From Promethearchaeota archaeon (GTDB lineage: Archaea > Asgardarchaeota > Lokiarchaeia > Sigynarchaeales > SOKP01): 21,986 nucleotides of DNA. Below, in pieces: positions 16,533 to 21,986 of this stretch (its first letter is position 1; each line of letters starts with the position of its first letter). The notes under the pieces were generated by a model. That model did not search any database, was not told where the DNA came from, and saw nothing but the letters and a program-made list of their open reading frames with translations. The translations under genes and the position numbers were made by a program. The DNA lies in contig WJKD01000647.1 of NCBI GenBank assembly GCA_014729315.1, positions 1-21,986 of the forward strand. Direction: 5' to 3'.

Positions 16533-16760
16533 CGAGAAGTTGAAATTCTCGATTCTAGCGATATTAAAAAAGTTGTAGGAATTCAACCTGCTGCTCTTAG
16601 GTTATTAATATATATGGAAGCAGAAAATTTAGTTTGCGGTGTTGAGGACATAGAAAGAATCATCTATTATGGACGACCTTATATTTACGGCTATCCTGAA
16701 TTATCAGATCTACTAAGTATAGGGTTTCAATTTGGAGGAGAACTAATAATTAAGTCTTAA
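16533..16760 (+). pseudogene. Fragment of an ABC transporter solute-binding protein (Fe3+/cobalamin type)
   Basis: About 75 residues (REVEILDSSDIKKVVGI, QPAALRLLIYMEAENLVCGV, EDIERIIYYGRPYIYGYPEL, then SDLL) match the N-terminal lobe of periplasmic-binding-protein family PF01497, where the pattern is RIVSL.PAA.R.I..L.A...VVGVED....GRPY...PEL. A full protein has about 300 residues and a lipoprotein signal; both the signal and the rest are missing. The open frame extends upstream to 16455, but that part is antisense to the PIN remnant and is not homologous. Presumably it is left from a rearrangement that joined the two pieces. Confidence 0.65.
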
Positions 16761-16940
16761 GTATTAAATATACCCAGAAGGATTATTGAATATGAAATTT
16801 CCTAATAATTATTCATTATTTGTATACATGTGAAAAAACATAATCGAGTCCGCTGTAAGAATATTTAAGTTTTAATAGCTAAAACCAAGGTTAATAATTC
16901 TAAAGCATAATCAATTGTAATCCATCGAAGTAAATATAAA

Positions 16941-16978
16941 TAGTATGAAGTTCTATACTATTATAATACTTAAAGTAT
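16941..16978 (+). promoter_or_regulatory. Promoter with paired AGTAT/ATACT dyads for the membrane sensor gene
   Basis: Two dyads share the half-site AGTAT: TAGTAT-N8-ATACTA (16941-16960) and ATACTT-A-AAGTAT (16966-16978). Between and across them lies ATTATAATA (16960-16968), a TATA-like box about 28 bases before the ATG at 16993. Four half-sites bracketing a TATA box look like a regulator's operator, plausibly for the winged-helix protein encoded two genes on. Nothing else was recognised in the 16761-16940 gap. Confidence 0.5.
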
Positions 16979-16992
16979 AATTTGGGACGGTT

Positions 16993-18162
16993 ATGGGCTA
17001 TCTACCATATTCTTTAGAAGTAAAAGCTATATCTTGGCTAATCGTAATAATCCTTTTAGCAATTCTGGCATCCTATTTTTATTATAAAATGTTCAATGTT
17101 TCTAGGGAGTTTAGATTCCAGAGATTATTTTTTGGAGCACTGGCTACATTTTTGTTTTGTTATATGATGGCACGAATCTTTTTTTTATTTTCGGATTTCG
17201 AAAGGGATATGTATAATAGAACTTTATTATATAACCAATTTGTAGGAATAGGTCATCTGTTTAACTCTATAGGAGTTTTTTTTATGATATTGTTGGCAGA
17301 AAGGAATTTCTTAAAGTTTAAGAAACCATATCTTTCGTACTTTCTATTATCAAGTATTTTAATCGGAGTTTTTGCCCTATTTTTTCCTGCGTATATTGGG
17401 TTTGTACGAATTATTTTTCTTGTAAATACATATATTTCATGGACGATCTATATACTAATTTACATAAATGTTTATCGAAAGGTCACCGGATTATTCAAAA
17501 AAACAACAATGTTCAGTTTTTTAGGGATTTTTATATGTCTTATTGGAGCTTTTATCGAAACTGACTTTTTACTTTCTTCTGGATTGATTCCTCCTTACCT
17601 TACACCAATTCTTTTCAGTATTGGGATTATTATTATTTCAATTTGTCAAAGAAAAGCGGGAGATCTATTAGTAGAATTTTTCACGGGTAAAAAAATCTGT
17701 CTTGTTCATAAAGGAAAAATAATGGGAAAGATAGCTATCTGCCCTAATTGCCTTGTGAGTTATTGTGAAAGATGTTTTACTTCAGTTATTATGAAAGAAA
17801 ATGCTTGCTGGTTCTGTAAATACCAATTTACTGATGCTGTCTCATTATTAGAAGTTAGCGAAGAAAGAAAAAAAACCAAAAAAATAAGCAAAGATAAATA
17901 TATTGATAATAATCGACTCCTAAATATATTTTCAGGAGACAATATCCGTGAAAAAATACAGAAATATAGTAATATTAGCATTACCTTCGTATCTGATGAC
18001 TTCTTTGATAAATTAGTTTTTTTTGATTGGGTAGAGAGTGATTTAAATCAATTTGTAGCAGAAATGCTTTTTCTCTCGTCTAATGATCGGATGAGTATTT
18101 TAGATGAAATGATAAAAGTAACTCAATGTAATAATAACAATAAGAATAAATTAAGGAGCTAA
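16993..18162 (+). CDS. Seven-helix membrane protein with RING-like zinc domain
   Basis: This 389-residue protein has about seven hydrophobic helices in residues 12-220. A cysteine-rich module follows with ligands Cys236, His239, Cys250, Cys253, Cys258, Cys261, Cys272 and Cys275 (CLVH, CPNC, YCERC, CWFC). Eight ligands in this order suggest a two-zinc treble-clef or RING/B-box-like fold. I recall similar CxxHKG..G....CP.C...YC..C....CW.C modules in Asgard archaeal membrane proteins. A charged linker (SEERKKTKKISKDKY) and about 80 more residues complete it. It is followed 10 bases later by a winged-helix regulator, which suggests a membrane sensor passing a signal to a DNA-binding protein. Ubiquitin-ligase activity is not implied. 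Confidence 0.8.
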   Translation: MGYLPYSLEVKAISWLIVIILLAILASYFYYKMFNVSREFRFQRLFFGALATFLFCYMMARIFFLFSDFERDMYNRTLLYNQFVGIGHLFNSIGVFFMILLAERNFLKFKKPYLSYFLLSSILIGVFALFFPAYIGFVRIIFLVNTYISWTIYILIYINVYRKVTGLFKKTTMFSFLGIFICLIGAFIETDFLLSSGLIPPYLTPILFSIGIIIISICQRKAGDLLVEFFTGKKICLVHKGKIMGKIAICPNCLVSYCERCFTSVIMKENACWFCKYQFTDAVSLLEVSEERKKTKKISKDKYIDNNRLLNIFSGDNIREKIQKYSNISITFVSDDFFDKLVFFDWVESDLNQFVAEMLFLSSNDRMSILDEMIKVTQCNNNNKNKLRS

Positions 18163-18172
18163 TTTCTTTAAA

Positions 18173-18829
18173 ATGTCCCCTAAATCGATTCTTGATGAAA
18201 GTAAGTTATATAATCTTATCGTTGAGTATCTCGAGGAAAAAAGAGAGCTTAAACTTGATTCCGCCATACCCTACCTTAAAACCAAATTAAGAACTAATTC
18301 TTTTAATATTAATACCGATATTATTATTAAGGTACTTAGATCTCTTATTCAGCATAAACTGATTGTTGAAGGATCCCGATTAGTTCGTTACGATCTGCTG
18401 AATAATTCAAAGAGAAAAAAAATTTACCGTTTTATTGTTAATAATCCAGGTATTTTCCATTATGAAATTGTTAAACACTTTGATATATCTAGTCATGTAG
18501 TGACTTGGCATCTTCGAGTTCTCAAAAAATTTAGATTAATTAAAGAAACTAATGTAGAAAATCATGTTGTATATTTTGATAAAGCAGTTACCTTATATGA
18601 AGTAAAAAAAAAATATTTCCTTAGACGAAAAAAAAGCCAGAAGATTATCTCAACCCTGAATGATGTGAGAGATGGTATGACAAAAACTGCAATATCAAGG
18701 ACTTTGAAAATGCATCCTAATACAGTTAAGAAATACCTAAAAGCTCTTCAAGAAATTAAGATATTAGAGATAAAAGAAGAGAGTAATAAGACTCTGTATT
18801 TATTATCAAATGAGTATCTTAATGGATAA
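18173..18829 (+). CDS. Multi-winged-helix transcription regulator
   Basis: This 218-residue protein contains three stretches of winged-helix character. An N-terminal one (residues 10-75) ends in HKLIVEGSRLVRYDL. A clear second one at 81-140 contains GIFHYEIVKHFDISSHVVTW (93-112). A third at 155-212 contains DGMTKTAISRTLKMHPNTVKKYL. The second and third resemble the tandem archaeal wHTH type in which two domains recognise repeated half-sites. No ligand domain or cysteines are seen, so its signal probably comes from a partner. It is translated from the same transcript as the membrane zinc protein (10-base gap, AAGGAGC at about 18153-18159) and may bind the AGTAT repeats in their promoter. Confidence 0.88.
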   Translation: MSPKSILDESKLYNLIVEYLEEKRELKLDSAIPYLKTKLRTNSFNINTDIIIKVLRSLIQHKLIVEGSRLVRYDLLNNSKRKKIYRFIVNNPGIFHYEIVKHFDISSHVVTWHLRVLKKFRLIKETNVENHVVYFDKAVTLYEVKKKYFLRRKKSQKIISTLNDVRDGMTKTAISRTLKMHPNTVKKYLKALQEIKILEIKEESNKTLYLLSNEYLNG

Positions 18830-19062
18830 TTAGGTTTAGTCCCACAGAGAGTTGTAGTTTCCTCAATAAGGTTAGCTAATTCCTCATCAAAACTACAGAA
18901 GGTTACTATATTATCTAAATTTTGAAGTTTCTTAAAATTACATTCTACGATTAAATCCAAACCCCTATAAACGGGTGTTGCATAATCTACACTCCATTTT
19001 TCGCCCAGTTCTGATGCTTTAACCACGTAATCCACCAAATAAGGTATCTCTCTCTTACGAAA
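18830..19062 (-). pseudogene. Unrecognised coding remnant, frame-shifted from the transglutaminase-like piece
   Basis: The minus-strand frame beginning REIPYLVDYVVKASELGEKW and continuing through VYRGLDLIVECNFKKLQNLD and IVTFCSFDEELANLIEETTT reads like real protein. It has no proper start, and beyond 18830 it runs antisense through the end of the winged-helix gene. The L-D-L-I-V-E-C strand and the final TT(T) weakly recall an Lrp/AsnC ligand domain, but I cannot assign it. It begins where the transglutaminase-like frame at 18987-19217 loses homology, so either one gene has a frameshift near 19055 or two fragments are joined. Confidence 0.45.
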
Positions 19063-19217
19063 TAAAAAATATTAAGTGCTGTCTCTTTAGGAGTATCATC
19101 GTTATTAGTAAGATTTTTTGCCTTCTCAATTATTAATAAATTCTGGCAATGCCAATACTCCGTTGGTCTAAAGTATTCATCCATCCCCTCAACTACTTTT
19201 GCCTTTATTAGTTTCAC
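18987..19217 (-). pseudogene. Truncated transglutaminase-like gene start
   Basis: From a GTG at 19217 with AAAGG just before it, the first 55 codons read KLIKAKVVEGMDEYFRPTEY, then WHCQNLLIIEKAKNLT and TPKETALNIFYFVRER. This matches the segment just before the catalytic domain of transglutaminase-like proteins (..PTE..D..NP.I...A..L......P...A..IF.FVRD.I.Y). The catalytic Cys-His-Asp part never follows: the frame degenerates after FVRER and meets the next remnant by a one-base shift. The gene cannot make an active enzyme. Confidence 0.5.
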
Positions 19218-19295
19218 CCTTTAATTAATAATTAAATAAATTAGATATGAGTTTATTGGTTTTTAAAAAAATATTTAAACTTTTTTGTTAAATTT

Positions 19296-19358
19296 CGATT
19301 CTATCCCGAATCCGTCCTTATGACGTCCCATGGAATGTAGATCTTGAAAAAGTTTATT
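19296..19358 (+). pseudogene. Degenerate copy of the trpG 3' end (copy B)
   Basis: The plus strand reads RFYPESVLMTSHGM, stop, ILKKFI, aligning to residues 175-195 of the intact TrpG (QFHPESIRMKPYGMEILKNFL) with 11 of 21 identical. The catalytic histidine is now tyrosine and there is a TAG inside. It shares CCCATGGAATG and GAATCC with copy C but not with the intact gene, so B and C stem from a common, slightly different trpG. Nothing of the rest of trpG lies upstream. Confidence 0.75.
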
Positions 19359-19458
19359 AGAATTAGAATAATATAGATTTCTCCTTATTAGAAGATATAA
19401 ACACTGGTTTACCATTATAATTTTTAACAGCTTCAAAATATGAAAACCAACATGGAAG

Positions 19459-19479
19459 AAGGATGAGTAACTCATCCTT
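19459..19479. repeat. Perfect 21-base dyad in gene-poor DNA
   Basis: AAGGATGAGT-A-ACTCATCCTT is a perfect palindrome around a single central A; as RNA it would be a nine-pair stem with a TAA loop. It lies about 160 bases before the antitoxin gene and 100 bases after trpG copy B. It is not followed by a T-tract, so termination is unlikely. An operator, or a recombination or end structure, is possible. The rest of 19218-19600 holds copy B and AT-rich sequence without a recognised gene. Confidence 0.5.
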
Positions 19480-19600
19480 GGGATTGATTAGAGAGTTAAT
19501 TGAACTAAAAATTGCTCCAGCGGCACCTCCTGATTAGAGTAATTAAAACAAAATGGAGTTCTAATAATAAATAATCACCAATTGCTGAAATTAAGTAAAA

Positions 19601-19627
19601 TTTCCGAAAAAAATAAATGTTCGGAAA
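19601..19627 (+). promoter_or_regulatory. Inverted repeat operator of the AbrB-PIN toxin-antitoxin pair
   Basis: TTTCCGAA (19601-19608) and TTCGGAAA (19620-19627) are perfect eight-base arms separated by 11 bases, ending 14 bases before the antitoxin GTG. Antitoxins with AbrB folds commonly repress their own promoter through such sites. No clear TATA box is seen nearby. Confidence 0.6.
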
Positions 19628-19641
19628 AACTAGTTTAATAT

Positions 19642-19902
19642 GTGACAATTGAAGATCTGTCAAAGGTTGGGAAAAAGGGAGAAATTTTACCAAAAAAACC
19701 ACTGAGAGATTTTTCCGGAATTAAACCGGGGGATAATATAATTATTGAAGCTTTACCAGGTCGTTTAATAATAAATAAAATTTACTCCGTACAGGAGCTA
19801 TTAGAGATGCCAGTCATTTCAGAGGGAACCGCAAAGAGCATTGAAGACGAAATTGAAAGAGAAGCGAACATTCAAGAACAGTTGACGGATGATGAAAGTT
19901 AA
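19642..19902 (+). CDS. AbrB/VapB-type antitoxin
   Basis: This 86-residue protein starts at GTG; the ATG two bases earlier is out of frame. The opening IEDLSKVGKKGEILPKKPLR and then GIKPGDNIIIEALPGRLIIN is the swapped-hairpin AbrB/SpoVT DNA-binding fold of archaeal VapB antitoxins. The acidic tail (IEDEIEREANIQEQLTDDES) would wrap the toxin. The gene overlaps the PIN toxin gene by 14 bases, and an inverted repeat sits in front, both as expected for an autoregulated antitoxin. The module lies between trpG remnants B and C. Confidence 0.88.
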   Translation: MTIEDLSKVGKKGEILPKKPLRDFSGIKPGDNIIIEALPGRLIINKIYSVQELLEMPVISEGTAKSIEDEIEREANIQEQLTDDES

Positions 19903-20380
19903 ATCACTAATCTTTGATACTACCTATATCTTTCCCTTATTTGGTATTAAAATAACAGATTTGACAAATTATGAGGTGATTTCGGATTCAATATGGGAAA
20001 AAGGAATTAAAGGATATGAATTAATTATTCCATCAACTTGCTTAATGGAAGTTATGTATAAATTATTAAGTGAATATAAAAGCGGTGGGGATATATCTAT
20101 TCTTAATCGATATTCTATCGCTATACCATCACTATTATCGTTCAATCCTATAACTTTATTTGATCCCCTACAAAATCCAGAAGCAAGTAGAATAGCGAGT
20201 GTAATACGCCACTCTGGACATAAGGATATGATGGATTGTTTAATTGCTGCAACTGCAATTGTATTTAAAGGAATCTTAATATCTGAAGATTCTGAGCTAA
20301 AAGATTTCTTACAAAAAATACCTGATTCGCTTCCACTTACTTGTTGGTCATGGAAAGAATTAAGAAAAAAAATGGAATAG
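19889..20380 (+). CDS. PIN-domain toxin (VapC-like ribonuclease)
   Basis: This 163-residue protein has the PIN acidic set: Asp10 (LIFDTTY), Glu54 (STCLMEVMYKL), Asp113 or Asp116 (HKDMMDCLIAATA) and Asp134 (ISEDSEL), which bind the metal that cleaves RNA. FDTTY replaces the more common DTN/DTS, as in several archaeal PIN families. All four acidic positions are intact, unlike the dead PIN gene at 16150-16528. It is coupled by overlap to the AbrB antitoxin. By family knowledge it is an endoribonuclease inhibited by its partner; the target RNA is unknown. Confidence 0.87.
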   Translation: MMKVKSLIFDTTYIFPLFGIKITDLTNYEVISDSIWEKGIKGYELIIPSTCLMEVMYKLLSEYKSGGDISILNRYSIAIPSLLSFNPITLFDPLQNPEASRIASVIRHSGHKDMMDCLIAATAIVFKGILISEDSELKDFLQKIPDSLPLTCWSWKELRKKME

Positions 20381-20444
20381 AATAAGACTTTACATTAATG
20401 TTTAAAACATAACCAAAAAAATAAGAAAATATATAATTTCATGA

Positions 20445-20573
20445 ACGTCCAATAATGGTATTATAATGGTTGAACAGAACAATAGATATTCCGTGGAAAG
20501 TGTGCAATTCCATCCAGAATCCATCAAAATGAAGCCCCATGGAATGCAAATTTTAAAAATTTCTTGGAATTAT
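20445..20573 (+). pseudogene. Displaced copy of the trpG 3' end (copy C)
   Basis: The frame from ACG at 20445 reads TSNNGIIMVEQNNRYSVESV, then QFHPESIKMKPHGMQILK. After restoring one lost A near 20560 it ends NFLEL and a stop. It aligns without gaps to TrpG residues 155-197 with 27 of 43 identical, including the catalytic His and Glu; within residues 169-197 it is 23 of 29. DNA differences from the intact trpG lie mostly at third codon positions, so this tail comes from a once functional, diverged trpG rather than a fresh duplication. No upstream part of the gene is present. Confidence 0.88.
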
Positions 20574-20582
20574 AATTCAATA

Positions 20583-20602
20583 GAAATTTATATAGTACTA
20601 TA
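20583..20602 (+). promoter_or_regulatory. Promoter with palindrome for the nucleotidyltransferase pair
   Basis: The TATA-like ATTTATATAG overlaps a perfect 12-base palindrome, TATAGTACTATA (20591-20602), about 50 bases before the ATG at 20648. The overlap suggests repression by a dimer covering the TATA box. Confidence 0.4.
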
Positions 20603-20647
20603 ACAATTATATTCTTAGAGAAGGAATGTTTAAAGAAATGAATAATT

Positions 20648-20938
20648 ATGGATATATCTAAAGAAACAGAATTACTCACACGCGAAAATCTTTCTATTAT
20701 TAGAAATAAGAAGTTAAAGGATGAAATTCAAGCAGCAATTAGATTATTAAAAAAAAAAGTTGAGCCTCTTGAGATTGCAGATAAGTTCATACACAATACA
20801 TTTGAATTAATGAAAGATGGGATTTTATGTAATTTCCCAAAACTTACAAAAGCGGAAGTTCTCCAGAGATTTAAAGATAAGCTCTATTTAACAAAAAAAG
20901 TTAAATCACTTCGAAAAAGAGTTAAAAATTTTGGCTGA
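20648..20938 (+). CDS. Small helical protein paired with the nucleotidyltransferase
   Basis: This 96-residue, lysine-rich and mostly helical protein matches no family I recognise. Its basic C-terminal end (KKVKSLRKRVKNF) overlaps the start of the nucleotidyltransferase gene by eight bases, so the two are translationally coupled. Size, order and coupling resemble an antitoxin or partner placed before a toxin. There is no HEPN RxxxxH motif to mark it as a classical HEPN partner. It sits behind a palindromic promoter and between trpG remnants C and D. Confidence 0.72.
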   Translation: MDISKETELLTRENLSIIRNKKLKDEIQAAIRLLKKKVEPLEIADKFIHNTFELMKDGILCNFPKLTKAEVLQRFKDKLYLTKKVKSLRKRVKNFG

Positions 20939-21515
20939 AATAAAAAATATATTGTCTCGCCTTAAGAAAATATTTAAGGCAATTAATTTAAAGTATGTAA
21001 TTGTAGGGGACATTGCGGTCATTCATTATGGGCATGTACGAGCAACACAAGATATAGATATTATTATCGAAGATGATCCTTCAAAGATCTCTCAATTCTT
21101 AGGATTATTAAGGTCCTATAATTTTGATGTAATGGAAGACCAATTCAAATTGGCATATCAAGAACATACTAATATATCTATTTTTGACAACGAGAGTTTT
21201 TTAAGGCTTGATATTAAAGTTGCTGAAAAGCAGAGAGAATTTGATGTATTAAAAAATGCAATAAAAGAAAAAATACTCGGTCAAGAGTTAAGTATTGCGT
21301 CATTAGATTATGTATTAATAGGGAAAATAATATATATTGGAAAAATAAACGATATACCTGATTCTGAATTGCTGGAATATCAAGATATTATTGATTTTTT
21401 AACTATATTCCACGCAAATCGAGAAAAAGTAAATTTAACATTTATAACCAATAAGATAACGGAAATAGGGCTTGAATCTACACTTAATCGCTTACTATCA
21501 ATCCAAATTGAGTAG
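20931..21515 (+). CDS. Nucleotidyltransferase-fold protein (MNT/AbiEii-like)
   Basis: This 194-residue protein starts with TTG at 20931. The nucleotidyltransferase core is YVIVGDIAVIHYGHVRATQD (residues 22-41) with catalytic aspartates Asp41 and Asp43 in DID and a third likely at Asp94 (LRLDIKV). The usual GG or GS of the first motif is GD here, which could affect nucleotide binding. Family members add nucleotides to proteins or tRNA and often act as toxins or antitoxins of two-gene modules (AbiE, MenTA, HEPN-MNT). The coupled small gene upstream and the setting among acquired modules favour such a role. The exact subfamily is not certain. Confidence 0.8.
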   Translation: MAEIKNILSRLKKIFKAINLKYVIVGDIAVIHYGHVRATQDIDIIIEDDPSKISQFLGLLRSYNFDVMEDQFKLAYQEHTNISIFDNESFLRLDIKVAEKQREFDVLKNAIKEKILGQELSIASLDYVLIGKIIYIGKINDIPDSELLEYQDIIDFLTIFHANREKVNLTFITNKITEIGLESTLNRLLSIQIE

Positions 21516-21521
21516 AATTTA

Positions 21522-21556
21522 GTTCAATTTCACCCCGAATTTATCTGCCCAGAAGC
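21522..21556 (+). pseudogene. Short remnant of the trpG 3' end (copy D)
   Basis: The reading VQFHPEFI (21522-21545) matches seven of eight residues 174-181 of TrpG, including the amidotransferase His and Glu, then degenerates to a stop at 21561-21563 in the frame CPEAI. By itself it is short, but it is the third such fragment in 2.3 kb, starts seven bases after the nucleotidyltransferase stop, and is next to the P-type ATPase gene. Confidence 0.5.
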
Positions 21557-21594
21557 TATATAACGTATAAATCGGTTGATTAAAGTAAAAATAT

Positions 21595-21986
21595 TTATTT
21601 ACTCGGGTGAACTAATTTTTTTCGGATGACTTTTCTTAGTTCATCTCCAAGAAATACAGAACTTGAGATTAAGATAATCAATAGCCAATCTAAAAGTGAA
21701 ATTGGAGTCGTACCTAAAATAATGTTAAAGAAAAGTAAGTATATTGCGCATATTTGAAGTGTGACTGAAATGATTATAGCCCCAATAAGATATTTATTGG
21801 TAAATATTCCTAATTCAAATACAGATTTGGTTCTCGATCGACAATTTAGCGAATTAAACACTTGAAACATCGCCATAGTCGTAAAAGCGAGAGTCTGAGC
21901 TTTTATTCGAAGAGTATAGGTATTAAGGCCATAAAGGAACATGAATAGAGTCCCAATCATCATAACTGTTCCGATAAATAGAATAT
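21595..21986 (-). CDS. P-type cation-transporting ATPase, C-terminal part (right edge truncated)
   Basis: The minus-strand frame stays open to the window edge, so the gene's 5' end lies outside. The 130 visible residues are the last membrane segments of a P2-type ATPase: hydrophobic ILFIGTVMMIGTLFMFLYGL, then AQTLAFTTMAMFQVFNSLNC, SRTKSVFELGIFTNKYLIGA, further hydrophobic helices and a C-terminal DWLLIILISSSVFLGDELRK. The LAFTT...FN.LNCRS pattern is characteristic of the cation ATPase C-terminal domain (calcium, or sodium/potassium-like). The ion cannot be determined because the catalytic DKTGT and M4 motifs are missing from the window. It converges on the accessory region and may mark the old right-hand flank of the locus. 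Confidence 0.93.
   Translation of the reverse strand, partial: ILFIGTVMMIGTLFMFLYGLNTYTLRIKAQTLAFTTMAMFQVFNSLNCRSRTKSVFELGIFTNKYLIGAIIISVTLQICAIYLLFFNIILGTTPISLLDWLLIILISSSVFLGDELRKVIRKKLVHPSK

Noticed and set aside
19463..19537. Short plus frame reading SNSSLGLIRELIELKIAPAA, followed by DNA resembling the 16S anti-Shine-Dalgarno tail (CACCTCCT).
   Set aside because: Too short, with no homology or ribosome site; the eight-base match to the rRNA tail has no surrounding rRNA similarity.
19275..19702. Two minus-strand open frames of 65-66 codons before the AbrB gene.
   Set aside because: They overlap the trpG remnant, the dyad and the operator, and their translations look like no protein family.

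Overview
This is an AT-rich window that reads as archaeal. Promoters are TATA-like boxes 24-30 bases before starts, several genes look leaderless, and T-rich tracts follow operons. The regulators are ArsR, double winged-helix and AbrB types. Two membrane proteins are of a kind I associate with Asgard (Lokiarchaeota-like) archaea: one seven-helix protein with a soluble tail that may be longin/roadblock-like, and one with a cytosolic CxxH..CxxC..CxxC..CxxC zinc domain. The Asgard placement is inference from recall, not from a database search. No rRNA, tRNA or CRISPR array was seen.

Layout. The 3' end of a PEP synthase gene (2-1048) is followed by a seven-helix membrane protein (1369-2499) and a D-2-hydroxyacid dehydrogenase (2700-3641). 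Next is a compact regulon: an ArsR-family repressor (3753-4109), a flavodoxin plus 2x[4Fe-4S] protein (4266-5090) and a SAM methyltransferase (5113-5649). The promoters of the repressor and of the flavodoxin-methyltransferase pair carry the same palindrome, TATAAGT-N4-ACTTATA.

A complete tryptophan pathway follows (6287-15241) in the order trpD-C-F-B-A, three non-trp genes, trpE-G. A small unknown gene (6023) heads it. Upstream (about 5758-5885) lies an unusually GC-rich element that can fold into a three-way junction. The genes between trpA and trpE are a widespread unknown family that appears to start at AUA (10843), a leucine-rich-repeat protein, and a zinc-motif protein with a GGMGSFNDL signature.

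Downstream of trpG (15242-21560) is a patchwork of accessory DNA. It holds a HEAT-like gene, a broken PIN toxin gene, a fragment of an ABC solute-binding protein, a seven-helix zinc-domain protein paired with a winged-helix regulator, broken transglutaminase-like DNA, an AbrB-PIN toxin-antitoxin pair, and a helical protein plus nucleotidyltransferase pair. Three degenerate copies of the 3' end of trpG (19296-19358, 20445-20573, 21522-21556) punctuate this region. The best reading is that DNA has entered repeatedly at the 3' end of trpG, each event leaving a displaced gene tail. The window ends in the C-terminus of a P-type cation ATPase on the minus strand.

All family assignments come from reading motifs in the translations; no search was run.
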